Positions 35,113-45,639 of a stretch of DNA of 64,000 nt are shown here, in pieces; position 1 is the first letter of the stretch, and every line of letters begins with the position of its first letter. The DNA is from Polynucleobacter sp. 80A-SIGWE (lineage in GTDB: Bacteria > Pseudomonadota > Gammaproteobacteria > Burkholderiales > Burkholderiaceae). The translations under genes were made by a program, and so were the position numbers. The notes beneath the pieces were generated by a model. The model worked only from the letters and a program-made list of their open reading frames with translations. It had not been told where the DNA came from and did not search any database. Where the stretch lies: assembly GCF_018882295.1 (NCBI RefSeq), contig NZ_JACVOR010000001.1:62001-126000 (forward strand), read 5' to 3'.

Positions 35113-36129
35113 ATGAAAATTGGTCCACACCTGCTCGCAAATAGATTATTTGTTGCCCCTATGGCTGGGGTAACAGATCGTCCATTTCGTCAGCTTTGCA
35201 AAAAGCTGGGTGCTGGCTATGCCGTATCTGAAATGATCGCCTCAAACGCATTGCTTTGGAAGAGTGAAAAAACCCAGCGTCGCGCTAATCACCAAGGTGA
35301 ATTTAAGCCAATCGCAGTCCAAATCGCAGGGGCTGATCCGCAGATGATGGCTGCTGCAGCCAAACTCAATGTCGATCATGGTGCCCAGATTATTGATATC
35401 AATATGGGTTGCCCAGCTAAAAAGGTTTGCAATGTTGCGGCTGGTTCTGCGCTATTGAGAGACGAGCCTTTAGTGCAGCAAATTTTAGAAGCCGTAGTTC
35501 AGGCTGTAGGTGTAGGGCCTGATGCAGTTCCGGTGACACTAAAAATTCGGACAGGCTGGGATCGCGAACATAAAAATGCAATTGATATTGCACGCCTAGC
35601 TGAAAAATCCGGCATCTCCATGTTGACAGTTCACGGTCGCACGCGAGCCGACCTTTATCACGGTGAAGCGGAATATGAAACCATTACCGCAGTGAAGAAT
35701 AGCGTCGCCATTCCGGTGGTTGCTAACGGTGATATCACCACTCCAGAAAAAGCAGGATTTGTTTTAAAAGAAACTGGTGCCGATGCCATCATGATTGGCC
35801 GTGCTGCCCAAGGACGTCCTTGGATCTTTCGTGAGATTAATCATTTTCTGGAAACGGGCGGCAAATTACCAACGCCGCAGATTAATGAGATTCAAGAGAT
35901 CATGAACGCCCATCTGATTGATCACTACGAGTTCTATGGCGAATATGTTGGCTTGCGCACAGCGCGTAAGCATATCGGTTGGTATTGCAAAGGCTTACGT
36001 GACTCACATGCCTTCCGCCAAAGAATGAATACTGCCGATGATTGCAAAACCCAATTACAGATGGTGAATGATTTTTTCAATGAAATGAAATCCCACTCTG
36101 ATCGTTTGTTATTTTTAGAAGCTGCCTAA
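35113..36129 (+). CDS. dusB: tRNA-dihydrouridine synthase DusB
   Basis: 338 aa FMN enzyme reducing uridines in the tRNA D-loop. It has a TIM barrel with APMAGVTDRPFRQLCK (about 15-30), NMGCPAKKV with the catalytic proton donor Cys100, TVHGRTR, and GADAIMIGRAAQGRPWIF at the phosphate site. A C-terminal helical domain follows. It heads the dusB-fis pair, an arrangement conserved across beta- and gammaproteobacteria. Confidence 0.97.
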   Translation: MKIGPHLLANRLFVAPMAGVTDRPFRQLCKKLGAGYAVSEMIASNALLWKSEKTQRRANHQGEFKPIAVQIAGADPQMMAAAAKLNVDHGAQIIDINMGCPAKKVCNVAAGSALLRDEPLVQQILEAVVQAVGVGPDAVPVTLKIRTGWDREHKNAIDIARLAEKSGISMLTVHGRTRADLYHGEAEYETITAVKNSVAIPVVANGDITTPEKAGFVLKETGADAIMIGRAAQGRPWIFREINHFLETGGKLPTPQINEIQEIMNAHLIDHYEFYGEYVGLRTARKHIGWYCKGLRDSHAFRQRMNTADDCKTQLQMVNDFFNEMKSHSDRLLFLEAA

Positions 36130-36157
36130 ATTTAGTTTTTAGTTATTTAATTTATCC

Positions 36158-36397
36158 ATGACCAATAAGCACCCCATCACTGAATGTATTGAGACCCAAC
36201 TCCAACGTTATTTGGATGACCTCAAAGGAACACCTCCATCTGACTTGTACCAAATGGTTCTCGCAGTAGTTGAAAAGCCGATGCTCGAATTAGTGATGCA
36301 GCATGCGAAGCAGAATCAATCTTTGGCTGCCCAGTACCTTGGCATCAACCGCAACACACTGCACAAGAAATTGGTTGAACACCAGCTCCTGAAATAA
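36158..36397 (+). CDS. fis: DNA-binding protein Fis
   Basis: 79 aa nucleoid protein, somewhat shorter than the 98-residue enterobacterial Fis, as in other betaproteobacteria. The C-terminal helix-turn-helix reads NQSLAAQYLGINRNTLHKKL (about 54-73). It begins 28 bp after dusB. Fis dimers bend DNA and control rRNA promoters and recombination. Confidence 0.95.
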   Translation: MTNKHPITECIETQLQRYLDDLKGTPPSDLYQMVLAVVEKPMLELVMQHAKQNQSLAAQYLGINRNTLHKKLVEHQLLK

Positions 36398-36445
36398 GCC
36401 AGACCCTATTTGCAAATTCTTTATTAATTAATCCTTCTGAAAAAT

Positions 36446-38026
36446 ATGATCCGTACAGCCCTACTCTCTGTTTCCGATAAAAATGGCATTGTGCCGTTCG
36501 CCAAATCCCTGCATGAGCAAGGCGTCAAGCTGATCTCTACTGGTGGTACCGCAAAACTCTTAGCTGAAAACAATTTGCCTGTAGTGGAAGTGTCTTCACT
36601 CACTAAGTTTCCAGAGATGCTGGATGGTCGTGTAAAGACATTACACCCAATGGTGCATGGCGGTTTGTTAGCTCGCAGGGATTTTCCTGAGCACATGGCT
36701 GCATTAAAAGAACATGGTATTGATACGATCGATATGCTCGTAATTAACCTCTATCCATTTAATGAGACAGTTGCTAAAGCAGATTGCTCATTTGAAGATG
36801 CGGTTGAGAACATTGATATCGGTGGTCCAGCGATGTTGCGTGCAGCTGCCAAGAACCACCAAGATGTGACCGTACTCATTTCTCCAGAAGACTACGCACC
36901 CGTACTCGAAGAAATGAAAGCCAATAAGAACGTAGTTTCTTATAAGACCAATTTGGGTCTAGCTAAAAAAGTATTTGCGCATACCGCCCAATACGACGGT
37001 GCAATTGCAAATTATTTATCTGCATTAGGTGATGACCTCGATCACAAGAAGCGTTCCGCCTACCCAGAAACGCTGCACCTTGCTTTCGAAAAAGTACAAG
37101 AGATGCGTTATGGCGAGAACCCGCACCAATCAGCAGCTTTCTATAAAGATATCTACCCAGTCGATGGTGCGCTTGCCAACTACAAACAATTACAAGGTAA
37201 AGAGCTCTCTTACAACAACATTGCTGATGCTGACTCCGCCTGGGAGTGTGTCAAAAGCTTCACCGGTAATGCTGGTGGTGCTGCAGCGTGCGTCATCATC
37301 AAGCATGCAAATCCTTGCGGCGTAGCTGTCGCCTCTAACGCCCTCGAGGCGTATCAAAAGGCATTCAAAACAGATCCGAGCTCAGCCTTTGGCGGAATTA
37401 TTGCCTTCAACGTGCCATGTGATGGCGCCGCAGCTGAAGCAATTTCTAAGCAGTTTGTAGAAGTATTGATTGCACCTAGCTTTAGCGCTGAAGCAAAAGC
37501 GATTTTTGCCGCCAAGCAAAATGTACGTCTCTTAGAGATCCCATTAGGTACTGCATTTAATACTTTTGACTTCAAACGTGTTGGCGGTGGCTTGCTCGTC
37601 CAGTCTCCAGATGCGAAGAACGTACTTGAGAACGAAATGCGTGTTGTGAGCAAGCGCCTCCCAACTCCAAGCGAAATGCACGACATGATGTTTGCATGGC
37701 GCGTTGCCAAGTTTGTGAAGTCCAATGCGATTGTGTATTGCGCTAACGGCATGACGCTCGGTATTGGCGCTGGCCAAATGAGCCGCGTAGACTCTGCTCG
37801 CATGGCAAGCATTAAGGCCGAGAACGCAGGCTTAAGTCTCAAAGGGTCTGCAGTGGCAAGTGATGCCTTCTTCCCATTCCGCGATGGTTTGGATGTCGTT
37901 GTAAATGGTGGTGCAAGTTGCGCTATCCAGCCTGGTGGCAGCATGCGTGACGATGAAATCATTGCAGCAGCTGATGAGCATGGCATTGCCATGATCTTTA
38001 CTGGCACACGTCACTTCCGTCACTAA
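36446..38026 (+). CDS. purH: Bifunctional AICAR formyltransferase / IMP cyclohydrolase
   Basis: 526 aa, last two steps of de novo purine synthesis. The N-terminal MGS-like cyclohydrolase domain shows [11 protein letters not shown] and [19 protein letters not shown]. The C-terminal formyltransferase domain (about 200-526) has [12 protein letters not shown] and the catalytic KHANPCG (Lys-His). The position after fis is typical of betaproteobacteria. Confidence 0.98.
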   Translation: MIRTALLSVSDKNGIVPFAKSLHEQGVKLISTGGTAKLLAENNLPVVEVSSLTKFPEMLDGRVKTLHPMVHGGLLARRDFPEHMAALKEHGIDTIDMLVINLYPFNETVAKADCSFEDAVENIDIGGPAMLRAAAKNHQDVTVLISPEDYAPVLEEMKANKNVVSYKTNLGLAKKVFAHTAQYDGAIANYLSALGDDLDHKKRSAYPETLHLAFEKVQEMRYGENPHQSAAFYKDIYPVDGALANYKQLQGKELSYNNIADADSAWECVKSFTGNAGGAAACVIIKHANPCGVAVASNALEAYQKAFKTDPSSAFGGIIAFNVPCDGAAAEAISKQFVEVLIAPSFSAEAKAIFAAKQNVRLLEIPLGTAFNTFDFKRVGGGLLVQSPDAKNVLENEMRVVSKRLPTPSEMHDMMFAWRVAKFVKSNAIVYCANGMTLGIGAGQMSRVDSARMASIKAENAGLSLKGSAVASDAFFPFRDGLDVVVNGGASCAIQPGGSMRDDEIIAAADEHGIAMIFTGTRHFRH

Positions 38027-38032
38027 GCACCC

Positions 38033-38554
38033 ATGCGCTGGATAGGAATCGACCCAGGTCTACGAACAACCGGTTTTGGTGTCATTGATGTTGATGGCCA
38101 AAAACTGAGCTACGTAGCCTCTGGGACGATTGAAAGTGGTGATCCAGACCAAGGCCTTCCTGTGAGATTAGGAATCTTGTACGCGGGTATTAAAGAAGTT
38201 CTGGAGACCTACCAACCAGAGCAAGCAGCTATCGAAGAAGTATTTCTGAACGTCAATCCTCGCTCTACCCTGATGCTAGGTCAGGCACGAGGTGCAGTAA
38301 TTGCAGCCCTGGTGTCAGACAAACTCCCCGTTGCAGAGTTCAGTGCGCTAAGGGTAAAGCAGTCCATCGTAGGAACCGGTAGAGCTACTAAGCCCCAAGT
38401 TCAAGAAATGGTGAAGCGTTTACTCCGTCTAAGCCGAGCTCCCGGAACCGATGCAGCCGACGCTTTGGGGGTAGCGATTTGCGCTGCGCATCATGCCCAA
38501 ATTCCGAAAGCAATTACCGCTGCCCTTGCACCCAAAAAGACTAGCAAGAAATAA
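38033..38554 (+). CDS. ruvC: Crossover junction endodeoxyribonuclease RuvC
   Basis: 173 aa Holliday-junction resolvase of RNase H fold. Active-site acids are Asp7 ([10 protein letters not shown]), a glutamate in AIEEVFLN (about 68), and two aspartates in [17 protein letters not shown] (about 139-142). It starts 6 bp after purH and leads into ruvA-ruvB. Confidence 0.97.
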   Translation: MRWIGIDPGLRTTGFGVIDVDGQKLSYVASGTIESGDPDQGLPVRLGILYAGIKEVLETYQPEQAAIEEVFLNVNPRSTLMLGQARGAVIAALVSDKLPVAEFSALRVKQSIVGTGRATKPQVQEMVKRLLRLSRAPGTDAADALGVAICAAHHAQIPKAITAALAPKKTSKK

Positions 38555-38580
38555 CAATATAAACAGGTTAAGATCTTTAC

Positions 38581-39165
38581 ATGATTGGTCGCATACAAGG
38601 CATTCTCGTTTCAGTTCACCCTCCTCGCCTCTTGGTAGATTGCCAAGGCGTTGGCTATGAGATCGATGTGCCAATGAGCACCCTGTATCAATTACCAGAA
38701 ACCAATCAAAAAATTACACTTCTCACGCACTTCCAAGTTCGTGAAGATGCCCAGCAACTTTTTGGCTTTGCCACTGAAACAGAGCGTGAGGCATTTAGAC
38801 AGCTCATCAAGATTAGTGGCGTCGGTTCACGCACTGCCCTTGCCGTACTTTCTGGCATGAGCGTCAATGAATTGGCCCAAGCCATTGCCATGCAAGAAGC
38901 AGGACGTCTGACTCAAGTTCCCGGCATTGGCAAAAAGACTGCTGAACGTCTTTGCCTTGAGCTCAAAGGCAAGTTGGCTCCAGATTTAGGAATTGTGGGT
39001 GGCAAACCCCAGGCGATTGAAGCAAGCAGCGAAGTATTGCAGGCCCTCTTGGCACTGGGTTATTCAGAGAAAGAGGCTCTACTAGCCCTCAAACAAATAC
39101 CGCCTGACACTACAGTTTCAGACGGCATCCGCATGGGCCTCAAATACCTGTCGAAGTCTTCATAA
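38581..39165 (+). CDS. ruvA: Holliday junction branch migration protein RuvA
   Basis: 194 aa. It has the N-terminal OB fold [20 protein letters not shown], two helix-hairpin-helix motifs ([16 protein letters not shown] and [17 protein letters not shown]), and domain III (about 145-194), which contacts RuvB. It binds junction DNA as tetramers. Confidence 0.97.
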   Translation: MIGRIQGILVSVHPPRLLVDCQGVGYEIDVPMSTLYQLPETNQKITLLTHFQVREDAQQLFGFATETEREAFRQLIKISGVGSRTALAVLSGMSVNELAQAIAMQEAGRLTQVPGIGKKTAERLCLELKGKLAPDLGIVGGKPQAIEASSEVLQALLALGYSEKEALLALKQIPPDTTVSDGIRMGLKYLSKSS

Positions 39166-39196
39166 CTAGTCACCCAAACACCACTACACTTGCAGT

Positions 39197-40264
39197 ATGG
39201 CAATCCACACAGAAGACCTCAGCTCAATTCCTGAAGATTTACCGGAAGGCAATGACCGCATCGTTAGCGGTGCAGCTGGAAACTCGGAAGCCGTCTTCGA
39301 AAGAGCTCTGCGTCCAAAACAGCTCGATGAGTATGTTGGCCAAACGAAGGCTCGCGCCCAATTAGAAATCTTTATTACTGCAACTCGAGCTCGTCAAGAA
39401 GCTCTAGATCACGTTCTCTTGTTTGGTCCTCCGGGACTTGGTAAAACTACCCTGGCCCACATCATTGCCAGAGAACTTGGTGTGAACTTGCGCCAAACTA
39501 GCGGCCCTGTTCTCGATAGACCTGGTGACCTCGCTGCTTTACTAACTAATTTAGAAGCAAACGATGTGCTCTTTATTGATGAGATTCATCGACTCTCTCC
39601 TGTAGTTGAAGAGATTCTCTATCCAGCACTAGAGGACTACAGTTTAGACATCATGATTGGTGAAGGTCCTGCAGCGCGTAGCGTCAAGATTGATCTCAAG
39701 CCATTTACGTTGATTGGCGCAACCACTCGTGCCGGCATGCTCACCAACCCACTGCGTGATCGCTTTGGCATTGTGGCAAGACTCGAGTTCTACACCACTG
39801 AAGAGCTCACTAAAATCATTACGCGCTCTGCCAGCTTGCTAAAAGCTGATATTGACCCAGAGGGATCAATTGAGATTGCGAAGCGCGCTAGAGGCACTCC
39901 ACGTATTGCCAATCGCCTATTACGTCGCGTACGTGACTATGCTGAAGTTAAAGGTACCGGAACTATTACTAAAGCCATGGCCGATGCGGCATTGAAGATG
40001 CTCGATGTCGACCCAAGTGGTTTTGATGTAATGGATCGTAAATTACTAGAAGCCATCTTGCATAAGTTTGATGGCGGCCCGGTGGGTATTGATAACTTGG
40101 CTGCAGCGATTGGTGAAGAGCGTGACACCATTGAGGATGTCTTAGAGCCTTACCTGATTCAACAAGGCTACCTACAAAGAACCTCTAGAGGAAGAATGGC
40201 TACAAGGCTAGCTTACGAGCACTTTGGCCTCACGCCGCCAAACAACTCCGCAATAGAGTCCTAA
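39197..40264 (+). CDS. ruvB: Holliday junction branch migration helicase RuvB
   Basis: 355 aa AAA+ motor. Walker A is [12 protein letters not shown] (about 76-87) and Walker B is [12 protein letters not shown] (about 121-132). Sensor 1 is [18 protein letters not shown] with the arginine finger. A C-terminal winged helix binds DNA. Its stop is only 3 bp from the convergent tyrS stop. Confidence 0.98.
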   Translation: MAIHTEDLSSIPEDLPEGNDRIVSGAAGNSEAVFERALRPKQLDEYVGQTKARAQLEIFITATRARQEALDHVLLFGPPGLGKTTLAHIIARELGVNLRQTSGPVLDRPGDLAALLTNLEANDVLFIDEIHRLSPVVEEILYPALEDYSLDIMIGEGPAARSVKIDLKPFTLIGATTRAGMLTNPLRDRFGIVARLEFYTTEELTKIITRSASLLKADIDPEGSIEIAKRARGTPRIANRLLRRVRDYAEVKGTGTITKAMADAALKMLDVDPSGFDVMDRKLLEAILHKFDGGPVGIDNLAAAIGEERDTIEDVLEPYLIQQGYLQRTSRGRMATRLAYEHFGLTPPNNSAIES

Positions 40265-40267
40265 GAC

Positions 40268-41500
40268 TTAATTCAGAGTTACCTTAGCGAACTTACGCTT
40301 ACCAACTTGTACAACGTAAGTACCAGCCTCAACTTTTAATTGCTTATCAGTAACTGTTGCGCCATCAATCTTCACACCGTTTTGTTCGATATTGCGATTG
40401 GCTTCTGATGTTGATGGGGCTAAGCCAGCAGCCTTCAGAAGATTGGCGATTTGCATTGGTGCTCCAGACAAGCTTACTTCTGGGATGTCATCTGGGATTC
40501 CGCCTTTTGCACGATGGTTAAAGTCTTCCAACGCTTTTTCTGCAGCAGCTTGAGAATGGAAGCGCGCAACAATTTCTTGTGCGAGCAGCACTTTGCAATC
40601 TTTAGGATTTCTGCCGGCAGCAACTTCTTGCTTCATTAAATCAATTTCAGCCATCGGGCGGAATGAGAGCAATGTGAAGTAATCCCACATCAACTCATCG
40701 GAGATACTCAAGAGCTTGCCAAACATCTCGCCAGCAGGCTCGCTGATGCCGATGTAATTACCTTTGGACTTACTCATCTTGTCCACGCCATCCAAACCAA
40801 CGAGGAGAGGCATAGTCAAAATACATTGCGGCTCTTGGCCATACTCACGTTGGAGCTCGCGCCCAACTAAAAGATTAAATTTCTGATCCGTACCGCCGAG
40901 CTCTAAGTCACTCTTCAAGGCAACAGAATCGTAGCCTTGCATCAATGGGTACAAGAACTCATGTACAGAGATCGGTACGCCACTACGGTAGCGTTTTGTA
41001 AAGTCATCGCGCTCTAACATTTGCGCAACGGTGTATCGCGCTGCCAACTGAATCATGCCGCGTGCACCCAGTGGATCGCACCACTCGCTGTTGTAACGGA
41101 CTTCCGTTTTAGCTGGATCGAGCACCATGCTCGCTTGACGATAGTAGGTCTGCGCATTGACAGCAATTTCTTCAGCAGTCAGGGGTGGACGCGTTGCATT
41201 GCGTCCAGAGGGATCGCCGATCATGCTCGTGAAGTCACCAATCAAGAAAATCACAGTGTGACCCAAATCTTGCAGCTGACGTAACTTGTTCAAAACAACG
41301 GTATGGCCCAAATGAATATCAGGCGCTGTTGGATCTAAACCTAACTTAATACGCAAAGGTGTGCCTGTTGCCTGACTCTTAGCCAGCTTCTGAATCCAAT
41401 CCGCCTCGACCAATAACTCATCACAACCCCTCTTGGTTACTTCAAGGGCTGCAAAAACTTCAGGAGTCAGTGGGTATTTTTGTTCTGGTTTAGCCGTCAT
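40268..41500 (-). CDS. tyrS: Tyrosyl-tRNA synthetase
   Basis: 410 aa class I synthetase of the TyrZ-like branch. The HIGH-type motif is [10 protein letters not shown] (about 62-71) and the KMSKS loop is [12 protein letters not shown] (about 240-251). A C-terminal S4-like RNA-binding domain (about 345-410) ends in GKRKFAKV. The position upstream of anmK and erpA is common in Burkholderiales. Confidence 0.96.
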   Translation of the reverse strand: MTAKPEQKYPLTPEVFAALEVTKRGCDELLVEADWIQKLAKSQATGTPLRIKLGLDPTAPDIHLGHTVVLNKLRQLQDLGHTVIFLIGDFTSMIGDPSGRNATRPPLTAEEIAVNAQTYYRQASMVLDPAKTEVRYNSEWCDPLGARGMIQLAARYTVAQMLERDDFTKRYRSGVPISVHEFLYPLMQGYDSVALKSDLELGGTDQKFNLLVGRELQREYGQEPQCILTMPLLVGLDGVDKMSKSKGNYIGISEPAGEMFGKLLSISDELMWDYFTLLSFRPMAEIDLMKQEVAAGRNPKDCKVLLAQEIVARFHSQAAAEKALEDFNHRAKGGIPDDIPEVSLSGAPMQIANLLKAAGLAPSTSEANRNIEQNGVKIDGATVTDKQLKVEAGTYVVQVGKRKFAKVTLN

Positions 41501-41601
41501 GCTGATTGGGTTAGCTTAGTGACTTACTTAGTCGATTAAATTAGTATTTAGATTGCTAAAGCATAATTGTCGCATTCCTGAGAACAAAGTCCTGATACCG
41601 C

Positions 41602-42732
41602 ATGAATAAGCCTCAATCCCTCTATATTGGCCTGATGTCTGGCACTAGCCTAGATGGGATAGATGCCGTGCTGGCAAAGATTGAATCCTCAGGGGAGACA
41701 TGCCTTCTAGACTCCGTTAGCATCGCCTTTAGCCCCGAATTACGTAAAGCCCTAATAGATCTCCAGACCCCTGGGCCAAACGAGATTCACCGGGAAAACC
41801 AAGCTGGCAACTCCTTAGCCGCAGCCTATGCGGATGCAGTCAAGCAATTACTAGGTCAGACCAAGCTTTCTCCTGCAGATATCAGCGCGATTGGCGCTCA
41901 TGGTCAGACTATTCGTCACCAAGCTGATCTTGCTCATCACTTAGCTTATACGCACCAAACCCTCAATCCAGCGCTTCTGGCAGAGTTGACCGGAATTGAT
42001 GTCATCGCGGACTTTAGAAGTCGCGACTTAGCGGCAGGTGGTCATGGTGCGCCTCTGGTGCCAGCCTTTCATGCGCAACAGTTTTCTACAAGTAAAAATA
42101 TCGCTGTGCTGAACCTTGGCGGCATTGCTAACCTGACCCTATTACCCAAAGATGGTGAAGTAAAAGGATTTGATTGCGGGCCCGGCAATATGTTGATGGA
42201 TGCTTGGATTGCGGATCAGCAAGGACACTCCTTTGATGAGAACGGCACCTGGGCATCACAAGGCAAAGTCAATCAAGCACTGTTATCAAGAATGCTGACA
42301 GATTCATTTTTCGCAAAAGCTCCGCCCAAAAGTACGGGGCGTGATGACTTTCATCTAGAGTGGTTGCATAAGCAAATTGGTTCAGACAACATTAATGCAG
42401 AAGATGTTCAAGCCACACTATTGCAATTAACTGCAGACTCAGCTTTGCAAGCTTTAGAGGGCTATGCCCCGCAAACCCAGACGCTAGTTATCTGTGGTGG
42501 CGGTGCGCGCAATATTGCCTTATTGGAATTATTTAAAGCCAGAGCTGAAGACTTATTTAAAAACTCACTGGAGATTGTGACTAGCGATGCACTTGGCATT
42601 GATCCACAACTCGTAGAAGGCCTTGCGTTCGCATGGCTTGCTTGGGCCCACAAAGAAAAACGGCCAGCAAATTTGCCAGCCGTTACGGGAGCGAAGGGTC
42701 CTAGAATTCTAGGTGCTTGCTATCCTGCGTAA
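41602..42732 (+). CDS. anmK: Anhydro-N-acetylmuramic acid kinase
   Basis: 376 aa ASKHA-fold kinase that cleaves and phosphorylates 1,6-anhydro-MurNAc to MurNAc-6-phosphate. The ATP-binding GLMSGTSLDGIDAV (about 10-23), IGAHGQTIRHQ, and VLNLGGIANLTLLP with GFDCGPGNMLMDAW are family blocks. CGGGARNIALLE is the adenosine site. Together with AmgK and MurU in this window it outlines the recycling route to UDP-MurNAc, for which a MurNAc-6-phosphate phosphatase (MupP) is also needed and is not in the window. Confidence 0.96.
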   Translation: MNKPQSLYIGLMSGTSLDGIDAVLAKIESSGETCLLDSVSIAFSPELRKALIDLQTPGPNEIHRENQAGNSLAAAYADAVKQLLGQTKLSPADISAIGAHGQTIRHQADLAHHLAYTHQTLNPALLAELTGIDVIADFRSRDLAAGGHGAPLVPAFHAQQFSTSKNIAVLNLGGIANLTLLPKDGEVKGFDCGPGNMLMDAWIADQQGHSFDENGTWASQGKVNQALLSRMLTDSFFAKAPPKSTGRDDFHLEWLHKQIGSDNINAEDVQATLLQLTADSALQALEGYAPQTQTLVICGGGARNIALLELFKARAEDLFKNSLEIVTSDALGIDPQLVEGLAFAWLAWAHKEKRPANLPAVTGAKGPRILGACYPA

Positions 42733-42740
42733 TTAAATTG

Positions 42741-42764
42741 CTTTCTCTCTTTAAGCAGAGAAAG
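42741..42764. terminator. Possible weak terminator between anmK and erpA
   Basis: CTTTCTCT / AGAGAAAG form an 8-bp perfect stem with an 8-nt loop between the convergent stops, overlapping the erpA stop. The stem is A/T- and purine/pyrimidine-biased and the U-tail is poor, so termination is plausible but weak. Confidence 0.35.
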
Positions 42765-43125
42765 AAGATCCGCAACCACAAGTAGTTTGCGCATTTGGAT
42801 TCTTAATCACAAACTGTGAACCATTGATATCTTCTTTGTAATCAATCTCAGCGCCAACTAAATATTGGAAGCTCATTGAATCAACCAACAAAGTAACGCC
42901 ATTCTTTTCAAAGAGTGTGTCATCTTCATTCACAGCATCATCAAATGTGAAACCGTATTGAAAGCCTGAGCAACCGCCGCCTTGAACAAACACGCGTAGT
43001 TTTAATTCAGGATTGCCTTCTTCAGCAATCAAGTCAGCTACTTTTGCAGCAGCGCTATCCGTAAACACCAATGGAGTTGGTGGCTCGGCTAAGTCTTGTG
43101 CTGGTTGTGTCGCTAATTCAGTCAT
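42751..43125 (-). CDS. erpA: Iron-sulfur cluster insertion protein ErpA
   Basis: 124 aa A-type Fe-S carrier. The three cluster cysteines are Cys52 in [12 protein letters not shown] and Cys116/Cys118 in TTCGCGSSF. An N-terminal proline-rich extension (about 1-18) precedes the conserved domain. It delivers Fe-S clusters to apoproteins such as IspG/IspH in the cytoplasm. The position before argC-rpsI-rplM is typical for the order. Confidence 0.95.
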   Translation of the reverse strand: MTELATQPAQDLAEPPTPLVFTDSAAAKVADLIAEEGNPELKLRVFVQGGGCSGFQYGFTFDDAVNEDDTLFEKNGVTLLVDSMSFQYLVGAEIDYKEDINGSQFVIKNPNAQTTCGCGSSFSA

Positions 43126-43208
43126 GATTTACTCCTAATTCAAAAGGCAATAATCTATTTTAGGCTTTTAATTCCAAGTGTGCTGAAGGGTCTTTCCAGC
43201 ACGCCCGA

Positions 43209-44267
43209 TTATGGTGAAACAGCAATCTGCGTTAATCCAGTGGTCTCAGGCAAGCCAAACATGAGGTTCATACACTGAACACCCTGGCCTGAGGCACCCT
43301 TCACCAAGTTATCCTCAACCACCAAAATAACCAAAGTATCACCATCACCAGGACGATGGATTGCAATCCGCAAACCATTGCTACCCCGCACAGAGCGCGT
43401 TTCTGGATGGCTACCAGCCGGCATTACATCTACAAACGGCTCCCCTTTGTAGAAGTCCTCATACAGCTTTTGGAAATCCACTTTCATGCCAGCCTCAGTC
43501 AAGCGGACATACAAGGTTGAATGAATGCCTCTAATCATTGGCGTCAAGTGCGGCACAAATGTCAGACCAATCTGATCGTGACCAGCGATTGCCTTTAAGC
43601 CCTGAACGATTTCAGGAAGATGGCGATGGCCTTTAACACCATAGGCTTTGAAGTTATCGCTAGACTCTGACAGCAAGGTCCCAATCTCCGCCTTACGTCC
43701 AGCACCAGACGTACCCGACTTAGAGTCAGAAATAATATGCGTGCCATCAATCAGTTGTTTGCCACCAGTAGATTTTGGTGAGAGCAATGGAGCAAGCCCA
43801 AGCTGCACAGAAGTTGGGTAACAGCCAGCCAAACCAACTACACGTGCTTTTTTAATTTCTTCACGATTGATTTCTGCCAAACCATAAACTGCTTCAGCCA
43901 AAATTTCTGGGCAGCCATGCTCCATGCCATACCACTTAGCGAATTCTTTAACGTCTTTCAAACGGAAGTCAGCAGCGAGATCCAAAATCTTCACGTTGTT
44001 AGCAAGCAACTCTTTGGCTTGTGCCATTGCTACGCCATGTGGCGTTGCAAAGAACACCACGTCGCATTCATTTAACTTAGCTTCATCGGGTGTCGTGAAT
44101 TTCAGATCAATGCGTCCACGTAAAGATGGAAACATCTCAGCCACTGGCATGCCAGCTTCTGTACGAGAAGTAATTGCCTGAATTTTGACTTCGGGGTGTT
44201 GCGCTAATAAACGCAGTAATTCCACTCCGGTATATCCAGTACCACCTACGATGCCAACTTTAATCAT
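43209..44267 (-). CDS. argC: N-acetyl-gamma-glutamyl-phosphate reductase
   Basis: 352 aa from the ATG at 44267, which has GGAG about nine bases upstream; a TTG four codons earlier is in frame. The NADPH fold starts [15 protein letters not shown]. The catalytic Cys149 lies in [11 protein letters not shown] and the partner His in [11 protein letters not shown]. It performs the third step of arginine biosynthesis. Confidence 0.97.
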   Translation of the reverse strand: MIKVGIVGGTGYTGVELLRLLAQHPEVKIQAITSRTEAGMPVAEMFPSLRGRIDLKFTTPDEAKLNECDVVFFATPHGVAMAQAKELLANNVKILDLAADFRLKDVKEFAKWYGMEHGCPEILAEAVYGLAEINREEIKKARVVGLAGCYPTSVQLGLAPLLSPKSTGGKQLIDGTHIISDSKSGTSGAGRKAEIGTLLSESSDNFKAYGVKGHRHLPEIVQGLKAIAGHDQIGLTFVPHLTPMIRGIHSTLYVRLTEAGMKVDFQKLYEDFYKGEPFVDVMPAGSHPETRSVRGSNGLRIAIHRPGDGDTLVILVVEDNLVKGASGQGVQCMNLMFGLPETTGLTQIAVSP

Positions 44268-44327
44268 GCCATTCTCCAAAATACTGACTGATGAATTTTA
44301 TTTCTTTAATACCTAGATTGTAGAAAC

Positions 44328-44353
44328 AAAAAGGGCCGCTTGCGCGACCCTTT
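44328..44353 (-). terminator. Intrinsic terminator after rpsI
   Basis: The reverse-strand RNA forms AAAGGGUCGC-loop-GCGGCCCUUU with one G.U pair and a 4-nt loop, followed by U5. It lies between rpsI and argC on the same strand, so the ribosomal operon ends here. Confidence 0.75.
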
Positions 44354-44379
44354 CGATAAAACTTAAGCGACTGAAAGAA

Positions 44380-44781
44380 TTAGCGCTTGCTGAACTGCTT
44401 ACGACGACGCGCGCCATGCAGACCAACTTTTTTACGCTCAACTTCACGAGCATCGCGAGTTACCAAACCTGCTTTAGACAGGGTTGGCTTCAATGCGTTG
44501 TCGTAGTCGATCAATGCACGAGTAACACCGTGACGAACTGCACCAGCTTGGCCAGTTTCACCGCCACCGCTAACGTTTACTTTGATATCAAAGGTTGTTA
44601 GGTGGGCTGTGAGAGCCAAAGGCTGACGAGCGATCATGCGTGATGTTTCGCGAGCAAAGTAAGCATCGATAGGTTTACCGTTAACGATAATCTCACCTTT
44701 GCCAGATTTAATGAATACACGTGCTACAGAGCTCTTGCGACGTCCTGTACCGTAATTCCAATTTCCGTAATTAATAGCCAT
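44380..44781 (-). CDS. rpsI: 30S ribosomal protein S9
   Basis: 133 aa. [20 protein letters not shown] (about 10-29) and the basic C terminus [18 protein letters not shown] are diagnostic; the C-terminal lysine/arginine tail contacts P-site tRNA. It follows rplM by 9 bp in the conserved L13-S9 operon. Confidence 0.98.
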   Translation of the reverse strand: MAINYGNWNYGTGRRKSSVARVFIKSGKGEIIVNGKPIDAYFARETSRMIARQPLALTAHLTTFDIKVNVSGGGETGQAGAVRHGVTRALIDYDNALKPTLSKAGLVTRDAREVERKKVGLHGARRRKQFSKR

Positions 44782-44790
44782 TTGGTTTCC

Positions 44791-45219
44791 TTAAATCTCT
44801 AACGCTTTTGGCTGTTGAGCCGCATGCGGATGACTGGCGTCGCCGTAGACTTTTAATTTCTTAATCATGGCATAACCTAGTGGGCCTTTTGGCAACATAC
44901 CCTTCACAGCCTTCTCCAAAGCGCGACCTGGGAAACGATCTTGCATCTTGTCGAAGTTAGTCGAGCTAATACCACCTGGGTATCCGCTGTGACGGTAATA
45001 AATTTTGTTCAAGCCTTTTGTGCCTGTGACACGCAGCTTAGAAGAGTTGATGACAACAATGAAGTCGCCGGTATCAACGTGTGGGGTGTATTCAGGCTTG
45101 TGCTTGCCGCGTAGACGGAGTGCCACTTCACTGGCGACACGACCGAGGACTTTGTCCGTAGCGTCAATCACGAACCATTCATGCACTACCTCATGGGATT
45201 TTGCAGAAAAAGTTTTCAT
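44791..45219 (-). CDS. rplM: 50S ribosomal protein L13
   Basis: 142 aa. [29 protein letters not shown] block (about 16-40) and [13 protein letters not shown] [19 protein letters not shown] (about 107-125) are characteristic. It is an early assembly protein of the large subunit. Upstream lie 160 nt of leader and then the terminator of the candidate small RNA at 45379-45483, so transcription from farther upstream could be attenuated before rplM. Confidence 0.98.
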   Translation of the reverse strand: MKTFSAKSHEVVHEWFVIDATDKVLGRVASEVALRLRGKHKPEYTPHVDTGDFIVVINSSKLRVTGTKGLNKIYYRHSGYPGGISSTNFDKMQDRFPGRALEKAVKGMLPKGPLGYAMIKKLKVYGDASHPHAAQQPKALEI

Positions 45220-45378
45220 GATTTCTCAAATTGTTATAGTCAAAAAAAATTACTCCAATCAAATTACGTCCACCTTGGCCCTGCTTATGTTTGCAAGCTC
45301 GCAGATTCTGTAATTCACTTGGTACAACAATTACCGCTGACTGGTTCGGTAATTCAGTAAAGCCTTGAATTGTAACCT
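45220..45378 (-). other. rplM leader region
   Basis: This 159-bp stretch separates rplM from the terminator-bearing element upstream. On the reverse strand a TTGATT box, an 18-bp spacer and TATAAC lie close to the rplM ATG and would give a very short leader. Nothing else is recognised. Confidence 0.4.
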
Positions 45379-45407
45379 AAAAAAAACCCAGGAACGAGTC
45401 CTGGGTT
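45379..45407 (-). terminator. Intrinsic terminator of the candidate small RNA
   Basis: The reverse-strand RNA forms AACCCAGGA / UCCUGGGUU (9 bp, 5-nt loop ending in a U8 tract). It is among the strongest terminators in the window and is oriented to stop transcription moving toward rplM. Confidence 0.85.
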
Positions 45408-45483
45408 GGAATCCACCTATGTTTTAAGTGGAGGAGACACTGGGAGGTAAGTCGCAGTCTTGTATAAGACTGACTACCAATAT
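45379..45483 (-). ncRNA. Candidate small RNA or rplM leader attenuator, about 105 nt
   Basis: Read on the reverse strand, the element has a plausible promoter, three hairpins and a Rho-independent terminator. Hairpin 1 (45447-45476) is a two-part stem GUAGUC-AGUCUU / AAGACU-GC-GACUUAC with an AUAC loop. Hairpin 2 (45412-45432) is UCCACUU / AGGUGGA with a 7-nt loop. Between them is the unpaired linker CUCCCAGUGUCUCC (45433-45446), with two anti-Shine-Dalgarno-like CUCC stretches. The third hairpin is the terminator. No coding frame of note is seen. It could be a trans-acting sRNA, or a premature-termination leader of rplM-rpsI. I recognise no Rfam family. Confidence 0.55.
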
Positions 45484-45487
45484 GGTT

Positions 45488-45517
45488 ATTCTACACAAGA
45501 TATATGGTGCGACGCAA
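45488..45517 (-). promoter_or_regulatory. Putative sigma70 promoter of the candidate small RNA
   Basis: On the reverse strand TTGCGT (-35), an 18-bp spacer and TAGAAT (-10) place a start near 45481-45483. The rest of the gap to the OsmC start at 45640 is AT-rich and holds only OsmC leader sequence that I cannot resolve further. Confidence 0.5.
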
Positions 45518-45639
45518 GAAAATTGACCAAAATCAAGTTTTTGATGCTTTTTTGCAAAATTGGGCCAGCCACTGAAGTTCGCCATTATTGGTAAACTATT
45601 GATAATATTGATTAATTTTCGAATTTAGGGGTCACTAGC

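Noticed and set aside
45379..45407. Terminator of OsmC or another forward gene
   Set aside because: The U8 tract is on the reverse strand only, and no forward gene ends upstream of it.
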